From: UBA1952 sp965246905
GTDB lineage: Bacteria > Bacteroidota > Bacteroidia > Chitinophagales > Chitinophagaceae
Assembly (NCBI GenBank): GCA_965246905.1
Contig: CBDFFZ010000002.1
Location: forward strand, 62,001-126,000
DNA: 64,000 nt
Direction: 5' to 3'
This document shows, piece after piece, positions 44,173-52,367 of the stretch. The notes under the pieces are model-generated. The model was not told the DNA's origin and searched no databases. It saw nothing but the letters and a program-made list of their open reading frames with translations. A program made the position numbers and the translations under genes. Position 1 is the first letter of the stretch; each line of letters starts with the position of its first letter.

Positions 44173-44976
44173 ATGATCGCGTTTCCGAACTGCAAAATTA
44201 ACCTTGGCCTTAATATTACCCGCAGGCGTGAAGACGGCTACCATGATCTGCAAACCATTTTTTACCCGGTGCCGGGCCTGAGGGATGCGCTGGAAATGGT
44301 ACCTGCTGCGCATGGAAAAACCACATTGCAGCTCAGCGGAGTCGCCGTGCCGGGCAATGAGGAAAATAACTTGGTATGGAAAGCCTGGAAGCTGCTGGAA
44401 GCGCGGTATGGGGATAGGCTGATGCCGCTGGATATGTACCTCTGTAAAGCCATACCTATGGGTGCGGGGTTAGGCGGCGGGTCTGCCGATAGCGCTTTTG
44501 CATTAAGGCTGATCAATGATTTATGCGGCTTAAGGCTGGCTAATGATGAATTAGCAATGCTGGCTTTAGCGCTTGGCTCTGATTGCCCTTTCTTTATTTA
44601 CAATACCCCACAGTTTGCCACCGGGCGCGGCGAGCAGTTGGAGCCTGTTGCACTGGATTTGTCTTCGTATAGCTTGCAGATAATTTGCCCCGGAGTGCAT
44701 GTAAGTACGGCGGCTGCTTTTAGTATGATTACTCCTGCGCCTGCGGCGAATGACCTGCGCGAGGTTGTAAAGCGGCCGGTAAGCAAATGGAAAGATCTGC
44801 TGGTAAATGATTTTGAAGCGCCGGTATTTGCGCAGCACCCGGAACTGGCGAAAATCAAAGCCCGGCTTTATGAAGGTGGAGCGCTTTATGCGAGTATGAG
44901 CGGCAGCGGGAGCGCGGTATTTGGGGTTTTTGAGAAGGGAATGCGGAGTGGGATATCTGGGGTTTATTTTGAGTGA
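44173..44976 (+). CDS. ispE: 4-diphosphocytidyl-2-C-methyl-D-erythritol kinase (IspE)
   Basis: 267 residues from the ATG at 44173 (MIAFPNCKINLGLNITRR), which matches the family start; a longer frame upstream runs through the hairpin repeat. GHMP-kinase features: KINLGLNI, the ATP-binding glycine loop PMGAGLGGGSADSA, DCPFFIYNTPQFATGRGE and a C-terminal MSGSGSAVFGVF. IspE phosphorylates CDP-methylerythritol in the non-mevalonate isoprenoid pathway. The other pathway genes are elsewhere. Confidence 0.95.
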   Translation: MIAFPNCKINLGLNITRRREDGYHDLQTIFYPVPGLRDALEMVPAAHGKTTLQLSGVAVPGNEENNLVWKAWKLLEARYGDRLMPLDMYLCKAIPMGAGLGGGSADSAFALRLINDLCGLRLANDELAMLALALGSDCPFFIYNTPQFATGRGEQLEPVALDLSSYSLQIICPGVHVSTAAAFSMITPAPAANDLREVVKRPVSKWKDLLVNDFEAPVFAQHPELAKIKARLYEGGALYASMSGSGSAVFGVFEKGMRSGISGVYFE

Positions 44977-45175
44977 ATTATTTCTTTCAAAACAAGCATA
45001 GGCGGGTAAGGTTAAATCTATTACAGCTATCGCATATTGATCCGCCTTCAAAAATATCCCACGCACTTTAAACCAGCGCTGATCCTCCTCAAATCACCCC
45101 CCGTTATTTGATTCACTTCCATTCCTGCCCTATCTTGTGCAGTACACCGGCTGCTTGTAGCCGGCACCCTCCGCA

Positions 45176-48100
45176 ATGAAGCGAGCTACTCCCCAGCCCC
45201 AGCCCGATAACCGTGAAGAAGCGGAGCGTCTCTCTGATGCACTGGAAGCCGCAGGCATCGGCACCTGGAGCCTCGATGTTCCGGCGAATAAAATGTCGTG
45301 GGATGAGCGCACCCGTGAGCTATTCGGCTTGCCCGCTCATGGGGATTTCTCCTTTGAGCAAGCGCTTCAATACCTGCACCCGGATGATTCAGAAAATATA
45401 CAGGCTGCAGCAACCGCAGCGCTCGATCCTGTAAAACGCGCGCTCTACGAGGTACAGTTCCGCACCATCGCTACGGCTGCCGGGCCCCAGCGCTGGATCT
45501 ACAGCAAAGGCAAAACTTATTTTAATGAAGCCGGTATTGCCTGCCGCTTCTCCGGCACCGTTCAGGATATTTCAGAAAGCATGCAGATCCGGGAGCGGAT
45601 TGCGCAATCGGAGCACCTTGCCCAAATGGCGCTGAAAGGTGCCAATGCCGGGTTTTTCCGCATCAACCTGGATACCGATGCTATGGAATATTCCCCTGCA
45701 TTCGCTCATATTCTCACCGGCGATGAAACCGCTAAGCTCACCCGTGCAGATTTCGTCCGCCATATTCATCCTGCCGACAGGAAACTGCGTAAGCAAGCCT
45801 ATGCAGAAGCCGAGCGCACCGGCAGGCTCGATTATACCGCAAGGGTGATTTGGAACAATGGGGCTATTCACTGGATGCGCGCTACCGGATCTTATCTTGC
45901 AAACAGCAACGGGAAGCTGTATCTTTTCACAGGTACTGCGCTGGACATAACTGAAGAAACCGAAGACCGTAATCAAAAGGAAACATTCAATACCCTCATA
46001 GCTGCCAGCCATGACTGGATGGGCATTGCCACGGCAGAAGGCCGGCTCAGCTTTATCAATACATCGGGCATGGCACTGCAAGGCATATCTGCAGCCATCC
46101 GCGACGGGCTTTTCCTGCACGACATTTGTACAGATCCATCGTGGGCTATTCTCCGCGATATTGCTATGCCTGCGCTTGTTGCAGCAGGTATCTGGGAGGG
46201 AAGGATCGAGCTGCGCCATTTCAGGAACAAGAAGATTACGATACCTGTATATCTGAAGGTAACAGTACAAAAAAAGCAAGGAGCAGGTAGCCTTGAATCC
46301 ATTGTTGCTGTAGGTCGCGACCTGCGTGGCGAGGAAGCCGCTCTGGAGGCGCTTCGTGATAATGAGACCATCTTCCGCAATGTAACTAACAGCTCGCCCA
46401 CCGGCCTTTGGCTTTCGGATAGGGAAGGCAACCTTACGTACCTTAATAAAACCCTGGCAGAATGGACCGGTATGCCCTATAAAGACCTCCTCGGGGCAGG
46501 CTGGGCCTATGCCATTATAGATGAAGACCGTCAGCGCAGCGCAGAAGCATTTCTAGGTGCGGTAGCTGCAAGAGCGCATTACGATGTAGAGTTCCGGATC
46601 AAAAAAGGCAATGGTGCCATAATCTGGTGCCGTGCCGCAGGCGACCCCTACTTTGATGCCGCAGGGCAATACGCAGGCTACGCGGGCTTCTGCATGGATA
46701 TAAATGACCAGGTGGCAGCGGCAAATTCCTACCGCGAGAGCGAGGCAAGATTCCGCAGCATTGTAGAGCAGGCCCCAATGGCAATTAGCCTTTTCCGCAG
46801 CAGGGATATGATTATCACCATAGCCAATGAAGCCATGTTCCGGCTGTGGGGTAAGGAACCCTCCATAATAGGCCTGCCGCTTATTAAGGCCCTGCCGGAA
46901 CTGGAAGGCCAGCCATTCCTGGGCGTACTACAGGGTGTATATGATACCGGCGAGCCTGCTTATGGCAACAGCACCCCCGCAAAGCTCGAGCGCGATGGAG
47001 AACTTACCGATGGCTATTATGATTTTACATTTACCCCGCTGCGTGATAATAAGGGCACCATCAGCGGTGTAATGGCGCTGGCTACCGAGGTGACAGAACA
47101 GGTTATTGCCCGGAAGCAGGTTGCAGAAACCGAAGATGCTTTGCGCGGTGCTATAGAGATTGCTGAGCTGGCAACGTGGAAAATGGATTTTGAAAAAAAT
47201 GAAGTAACCTATTCCAACAGGCTGCGCGACTGGTTCGGCTTTATCGATGATGAAACCTTTTATTCTACCGGCTACAACCCGATTCAGGAAAGCGATCAGG
47301 AACGTGTAACCAATGGCATTGTCCTGGCTTTAACCCCGGAAGGCGGTGGCATTTATGACGAGGAATATACTGCTAAAGATTACCGTACAGGCCAGGAGCG
47401 TATTATCCATGCAATGGGCAAGGTTACTTATAATGAAGATGGCAAGGCCTTGAAGCTAACCGGTACTGCGCAGGATGTTACAGCACAGCGGCAAATGCAG
47501 CTTGCACTGGAGCGGCAGGTGCAGGAGCGTACCGAGCAGCTTCAATCTGTAAATGAAAAATTGCAGGCAGCTAATGAGGAGTTATTTGATGCCAACCGCC
47601 AGCTTACGCATTCAAATGAAGAGCTTGCCCAGTATGCCTATGTGGCCAGCCACGATCTGCAGGAGCCACTACGTAAGATCCAGATGTTCTCCGGTATGCT
47701 TGGTAATGCAGCCCTGCCAGAAGAGCATGGCCTGCTTGTAAGCAAGATAGGGCAGAGTGCCGGGCGGATGACCATGCTGATACGTGACCTGCTCGATTTT
47801 TCCCGCCTGCTAAAAGCCGATGCGCTGATGCAGCCTGTGGATCTGAATATGATAGTAAGGGCGGTAGTCAATGATTTTGAGCTTTCCATTGCAGAGCATA
47901 AGGCAGAAGTGATCATAAATGATTTGCCCGTGATAGAAGGCGTTGCCCTGCAGATGAACCAGCTCTTTTACAATCTGCTGAGCAATGCCCTGAAATTTAT
48001 CCATCATGATCGTACGCCGCAGATTATCGTGACGGCCCGCCCTGCAGGCAGCGCTGCTGTAGCCGCCTATATCTCCCGGCCGGTGCCTCATAGCCAGTAT

Positions 48101-48325
48101 TATTTTATCACTTTTACGGATAATGGCATTGGCTTCGAGGCAAAATATGCCGAACAGATATTTGAAGTTTTCAAGCGGCTGCATGGTCAGGATTACTACC
48201 CCGGCTCTGGCATAGGCCTTGCGCTTTGCCGCCGCATTGTTGCCAATCATGGAGGCTGCCTGTATGCCACTTCCGTACCTGGTGAGGGCACGACTTTCCA
48301 TATACTGCTGCCGGGCACGCAATAA
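45176..48325 (+). CDS. Orphan cytoplasmic histidine kinase with six PAS domains
   Basis: 1049 residues, no membrane span. Six PAS-type units are recognisable by their openings at about residues 20 (LEAAGIGTWSLDV), 150 (LKGANAGFFRINLD), 272 (IAASHDWMGIATAE), 395 (NSSPTGLWLSDREG), 525 (VEQAPMAISLFRSR) and 660 (IEIAELATWKMDF). A coiled coil (about 780-815) leads to the phospho-acceptor His at about 826 (YVASHDLQEPLRKI), then the ATPase domain (NQLFYNLLSNALKF; DNGIGF; GSGIGLALCRRIV). No receiver domain and no response regulator is adjacent. The PAS units suggest sensing of redox, light or small ligands. Confidence 0.9.
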   Translation: MKRATPQPQPDNREEAERLSDALEAAGIGTWSLDVPANKMSWDERTRELFGLPAHGDFSFEQALQYLHPDDSENIQAAATAALDPVKRALYEVQFRTIATAAGPQRWIYSKGKTYFNEAGIACRFSGTVQDISESMQIRERIAQSEHLAQMALKGANAGFFRINLDTDAMEYSPAFAHILTGDETAKLTRADFVRHIHPADRKLRKQAYAEAERTGRLDYTARVIWNNGAIHWMRATGSYLANSNGKLYLFTGTALDITEETEDRNQKETFNTLIAASHDWMGIATAEGRLSFINTSGMALQGISAAIRDGLFLHDICTDPSWAILRDIAMPALVAAGIWEGRIELRHFRNKKITIPVYLKVTVQKKQGAGSLESIVAVGRDLRGEEAALEALRDNETIFRNVTNSSPTGLWLSDREGNLTYLNKTLAEWTGMPYKDLLGAGWAYAIIDEDRQRSAEAFLGAVAARAHYDVEFRIKKGNGAIIWCRAAGDPYFDAAGQYAGYAGFCMDINDQVAAANSYRESEARFRSIVEQAPMAISLFRSRDMIITIANEAMFRLWGKEPSIIGLPLIKALPELEGQPFLGVLQGVYDTGEPAYGNSTPAKLERDGELTDGYYDFTFTPLRDNKGTISGVMALATEVTEQVIARKQVAETEDALRGAIEIAELATWKMDFEKNEVTYSNRLRDWFGFIDDETFYSTGYNPIQESDQERVTNGIVLALTPEGGGIYDEEYTAKDYRTGQERIIHAMGKVTYNEDGKALKLTGTAQDVTAQRQMQLALERQVQERTEQLQSVNEKLQAANEELFDANRQLTHSNEELAQYAYVASHDLQEPLRKIQMFSGMLGNAALPEEHGLLVSKIGQSAGRMTMLIRDLLDFSRLLKADALMQPVDLNMIVRAVVNDFELSIAEHKAEVIINDLPVIEGVALQMNQLFYNLLSNALKFIHHDRTPQIIVTARPAGSAAVAAYISRPVPHSQYYFITFTDNGIGFEAKYAEQIFEVFKRLHGQDYYPGSGIGLALCRRIVANHGGCLYATSVPGEGTTFHILLPGTQ

Positions 48326-48334
48326 ATTCTAAGG

Positions 48335-49372
48335 GTGATTACAGAACACTTGCCCGCCAAAAAGCTTCCTGGCCTCGATGGGCTTCGTGCAATTGCCGCC
48401 TGTATCGTACTGGTTGGGCATGTATATCAGATCTGCTCTATAAAAGGCTATAAAGGCGCGGGCGATGTATTCCCCTACTTCAGCATGGCTATGAAAACGA
48501 TGGTCAATCTGTTTTTTGTGATCAGCGGCTTTATCATTACCTACCTGCTTTATGAGGAAAAAATGAAGGCCGGCTCCATCAGCATCCTGCATTTTTACCG
48601 GAAGCGGATATTGCGCATCTGGCCACTTTATTTTTTCGTTTTTGGCGCTGTCTTCCTTACCGATCCTTGTCTTCGGGCTGTTTGTGGTTAATTTGAATGC
48701 TGTTTTCAATGCCCCGCTTTCCGTGCTGCCGCATTACTGGTCGCTCTCAGTTGAGGAGCAGTTCTATCTTTTCTGGCCACCACTGTTCCGGCGCATAAAT
48801 GGAGCAAAGCTGTGCATCGGTGTGATCGTGGCAGTGATACTGCTGCGTAGTGGCTGCGGGGCTATGGCAATGCATCGGCCATCTGAAATTTGGAGTATTC
48901 TCCAGGCTTATTTTGTAGCATCCGCCTTCAGCTCAATGGCCATTGGCGCACTTGCAGGCATTGCCCTCAGGCTTGGCTGCCGGGAGCTTGCTTTTTTAAA
49001 GCACCGGATAGCGTGGCCTGTGCTGTGTGTGTTGGTTGTGCTGCTCCTGGTTTCGCAGGTACAAATTCCTTATGTGCAGCCGGAGATACAGGCTGTAATC
49101 TTTGCCGCGGTCATTATTGCGGTCATTTTCAGGAAGCGTACTTTTCTTGATTCACGGCCTTTGAGGGCAGCAGGCAAGGTATCGTTCGGCATTTATATCT
49201 ATCACTGACCATTATTGCCTTTGGTGATTTATTGCCTCGAAAAGCTTCAGGCAGGCCGGCTCATTTCAGCGTTTTATTTCATCCTTTTACAATGCTGATC
49301 CTGATGCTAACGTATTTTATTGCTACTGTATCGTATAAATATTTGGAGCGTCCTTTTCTGAAAATGCAATAA
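48335..49372 (+). pseudogene. Acyltransferase-3 family protein, broken by frameshifts and a nonsense codon
   Basis: Three fragments of one protein: (1) 48335-48691, LDGLRAIAACIVLVGHVYQI, LFFVISGFIITYLL and FYRKRILRIWPLYF; (2) after a +1 shift within T-runs near 48640, LPILVFGLFVVN, HYWSLSVEEQFYLFWPPL to GIYIYH, where TGA (49206-49208) replaces the expected Trp of the family's 'Y..HWPL' motif; (3) after another shift near 49281, LILMLTYFIATVSYKYLERP to the stop at 49370-49372. The family O-acylates sugars in membranes. It begins 9 bp after the kinase stop and may once have shared its transcript. Confidence 0.85.
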
Positions 49373-49401
49373 CTGTTTTTCTTTACAATGCACGCCGCGG
49401 C

Positions 49402-49466
49402 GGCCCGCGTGAAGGATAGTAGTGGAAAGCCCGCAGCGCAGCGAGGACTTGGAACGGATAGCCGGG
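49402..49466. repeat. Dispersed intergenic repeat, copy 2 (GGCCCGCG...GGATAGCCGGG)
   Basis: Matches 41119-41186 (GGCCCGCGTGAAGGATAG, TGGAAAGCCC, ACGGATAGCCGGG). Lies between the acyltransferase relic and the next gene. Confidence 0.65.
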
Positions 49467-49500
49467 CCCACAGGACACGCCCAAAATTTAAAGTATAGCA

Positions 49501-51054
49501 ATGCGGCAGAATTATCTTTGCGCACACATCGATATGCTTTCCTTTATCCGCCGCCTGCACCATAACCCCGCCCGGCTTCTGCTCCTTGCCGCACTAATTG
49601 CCACAGCCTGCCTTTGCTACGATAATCTCTTTCTGGATTTCTGGAACGATGAGGTCTATTCTCTCAAGCAATTCCAGCTGGTGCCGCTTGCTACCACGCT
49701 CAGCGATTACCATGATGTAAATAATCATGTAGGCTTCAACCTGCTCTGTAACCTGTATCTACGCGCTACCCATCAACATGACTTGTTTGCCTTACTGATG
49801 CACCCGGAGCGGATACGGATTTTCCTGCTCTTCATCTCTCTGGGCATTACGGCGCTGCTGTGGCGGCTCAGCATGGAAATGGGCGGGGTGAAGCTGGCAC
49901 TTATCAACCTGGTACTATTCCTCACCACCCTGCCATTCTACAATTTTACGATGCAGTTGCGTGGCTATGGCCTCGCTACTTTGCTGGTGCTGGGCATTGT
50001 TTTATACCTGCATCGCTTTTACCATTCCGGAAGCCGGCGGCATTGTCTCGGTATCTGCCTGTTGCTGGCTTATGTATTCTATGTGCATCCCGCAAATATC
50101 TACCTGATCGTTGCCCTCTATCCTGCCACGGCAGCGCTGGCGATGCTAAGCCCTGGTTGGAGTACGCCGCAAAAAGTGCGCTTTATCCTTAGTATATATG
50201 CTGCAGTAACGGCCGGCGCGTTGCTCGGCATCCTGCTGTATATGCCCATGTGGGATCTCCTGTTCTTCAACCCGCTGGTGGGCATACTCAAGGCTTTTTA
50301 CTGGGGCTTTTTTAAGAATGCGCTTATCTACAACACGCTCGGCTTTATTGGCGCAAGATGGATTGCTTTTGTTGCCGGCATCGCAGGATTTGTGCTTTAT
50401 TACCGTAACCGGGGCGGAAAGGTGCGCACAGCAGAAGCTTTTTTCTGGTATTTCCTCTTACTGTATGGCGGCATGTATGTGGTGGCCTTCCTGCATAAAG
50501 ACCCGATGATCGTGCGCGTATTTGCGCCGGGCGGGGTGTTTTTAATATTGGGTTTCGGGCAATGCCTTTACTGGCTGGATGAATATGCTGCGCCACTGTA
50601 CCGGAAAACGATTTTCATTTTTGTATTAGCCTCGTGCCTTTGCACACTGCCCGTAGAGATCTACCGGAGAAACCGGACAATCGACCGCAACAACATAGCT
50701 ATAGAGCGGGTAGAAAATCTTACTACCAATTATTATGCGCACAGCCTCAGCCTGCGGAGAATGGTTTCTATGGCGCAGGAGCATGCTGCAGAAAAAGACT
50801 TCCTCCTCATCTGCCTCGTCAATAACAGCTATGAAATGCAGGAATACCTGAAGGCTGCCCGCCTGCCCTTTTACGTGCACGGGCAGATAGACAGCGCTGT
50901 GGCAGGCAGGCAGTCGTGTTGGCTTATCACTACCAATACCAATTATTTTAAAGCCCTGCACCCCGATTGGCGGCTACAGAAAATCAACAAGGAATTTACC
51001 TACCCTAATTTTTATCACGTAATGGTTAAGCCTGCGGCAGATACTACCCGCTAA
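49501..51054 (+). CDS. Polytopic membrane protein, GT39/PMT-like glycosyltransferase
   Basis: Up to 517 residues with about ten membrane spans and a C-terminal soluble part. After the first span an acidic motif FLDFWNDEVYSLKQF (with the pair of acidic residues typical of GT-C enzymes) and NNHVGFNLLCNLYL follow. A TATCTTTG box at 49513-49520 fits a Bacteroidota -7 element; if it is one, the true start is the ATG at 49534 (MLSFIRRLHH) rather than 49501. Probably transfers a sugar from a lipid carrier. Overlaps convergently by 4 bp with the next gene. Confidence 0.75.
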   Translation: MRQNYLCAHIDMLSFIRRLHHNPARLLLLAALIATACLCYDNLFLDFWNDEVYSLKQFQLVPLATTLSDYHDVNNHVGFNLLCNLYLRATHQHDLFALLMHPERIRIFLLFISLGITALLWRLSMEMGGVKLALINLVLFLTTLPFYNFTMQLRGYGLATLLVLGIVLYLHRFYHSGSRRHCLGICLLLAYVFYVHPANIYLIVALYPATAALAMLSPGWSTPQKVRFILSIYAAVTAGALLGILLYMPMWDLLFFNPLVGILKAFYWGFFKNALIYNTLGFIGARWIAFVAGIAGFVLYYRNRGGKVRTAEAFFWYFLLLYGGMYVVAFLHKDPMIVRVFAPGGVFLILGFGQCLYWLDEYAAPLYRKTIFIFVLASCLCTLPVEIYRRNRTIDRNNIAIERVENLTTNYYAHSLSLRRMVSMAQEHAAEKDFLLICLVNNSYEMQEYLKAARLPFYVHGQIDSAVAGRQSCWLITTNTNYFKALHPDWRLQKINKEFTYPNFYHVMVKPAADTTR

Positions 51055-52106
51055 AAGGTAGCTGCGGCTATGCCGGATGGAGCATAGGAAATCCATGCTT
51101 CGGCAATGGCTGCGCCGTTTTTGCCTGCGGCAGATGCCTGTAATGCGGCACAGGCTTCAGCTTCCATTTGCGTGAAGGTGGCCTCATTCTCCGGCTTGCC
51201 CATCGAAAGCATTTGCAGGGCTATCTTTTGCTCCCATACCCATACGGTAATATCGCGGCTGTTGAAGGGTGCTTTAGCTGCAAGAATGATCTTGCGTGGT
51301 GCGCCGTTCTCGGTTAAGGCTACAGCGCACAGGCTGATCACATCTTCTGCGGTAGAAGCACCGCCCGGCACTAAGCGCGCATTGAGCGTAGCGCCATCGG
51401 CTTCATCGGTAATAAATAAAAACCCTTCGTTGCTTAGGGTTGCATAGCCTATCCGCCAGCTTGCGCCTGGCCGCCGCAGTCGTGTAGCCGCCTGAGGTAC
51501 AATGGCCATTGCCTGTTTCCGGTTGCGCGCCCGCTGCTGGTAGAGCTTTTTTTCGCCCCAAAGCCGCTTGATCTGCTTGCGCGGCCATCCGGGATTTGCC
51601 ACCTGCAGCACCCTGCAGCACGCTTCAAAATTGCGGGTGTTGTCTTCTTCCAGCACTGCGGAGATCGCCTCATATACCAGGCGGTCGTCTTCCTCGGGCT
51701 TTCGCGGGCGGTAGCCATAAGCGGCCTCGTCGAGCGCGGCGAGCTCACAGGCGGCAGCAACAGTAAGCGTAAATCTTTTCACCAATATTTGCACCAGCTT
51801 CTTGCGTACAGCGCCGGAAGCATCCGCCTGCGTAAGCGCTTTGAGCAGCATTTCATACCTGCCTGCGCTGGATTTTTTGAGGCTGATTTCCGGCGCACTA
51901 AGGGCGCTTACCGGCAGGGCGAGCGCTTCTTCTGCCTTTATTTTCCTGGCAGCATCTTTCTGGCCGGGGAATTCCTCGATCCAGTTATAGAGCGTAGCCC
52001 GTGATATGGCAGCCTCGCGGCAAATGCGCTTTACGGATTTTGCGCCATTGAGCTTATCCAGTACCCATGCCTGGCGCTGGTCCTGATCATAGCGAAAAGT
52101 ATTCAT
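51051..52106 (-). CDS. IS3-transposase-derived DNA-binding protein, catalytic residues lost
   Basis: 351 residues, intact. The N-terminus is an HTH of the IS3 OrfA kind (QRQAWVLDKLNGAKSVKRIC, REAAISRATLYNWIEEF). The middle matches the IS3 OrfB HTH_21 region (ACELAALDEAAYGYRPR ... NPGWPRKQIKRLWGEKKLYQ). The C-terminal half aligns in layout with the rve core (SWRIGYATLSNEGFLFITDE; IILAAKAPFNSRD; LSMGKPENEATFTQMEAEA), but the first Asp ('GDITY'), second Asp ('HSDRG' reads AAKAP) and Glu positions are not kept. No inverted repeats flank it. It looks like a domesticated transposase with a regulatory role. Confidence 0.6.
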   Translation of the reverse strand: MNTFRYDQDQRQAWVLDKLNGAKSVKRICREAAISRATLYNWIEEFPGQKDAARKIKAEEALALPVSALSAPEISLKKSSAGRYEMLLKALTQADASGAVRKKLVQILVKRFTLTVAAACELAALDEAAYGYRPRKPEEDDRLVYEAISAVLEEDNTRNFEACCRVLQVANPGWPRKQIKRLWGEKKLYQQRARNRKQAMAIVPQAATRLRRPGASWRIGYATLSNEGFLFITDEADGATLNARLVPGGASTAEDVISLCAVALTENGAPRKIILAAKAPFNSRDITVWVWEQKIALQMLSMGKPENEATFTQMEAEACAALQASAAGKNGAAIAEAWISYAPSGIAAATF

Positions 52107-52367
52107 ACGCTGTAAATTTAGACACGGTTGTCAATTAATGAAGTGCCGTTATAAAATCTTGTTCAAATAACATGCCGGATAGAAACTTTAATAATACCTG
52201 ACTCAAGTATATAAATCTTTTAAAATTAAAAATTACATTTGTTTGAATGGTGAAAGCATAAATAGGTTGTTAAATATCCTGAAATTCTTTTTCCGTTTTT
52301 AATAGATGCTTATTAAGCCCATACCAGTATAATACTTTACCTGCATGGAATGCCTAACTACTCTATC
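52107..52367 (+). promoter_or_regulatory. AT-rich divergent intergenic region
   Basis: 261 bp between the divergent transposase-derived gene and the gliding-type protein gene. AT-rich with no gene and no strong hairpin; it must hold both promoters but no clear TTTG/TAnnTTTG pair was found. Confidence 0.35.
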
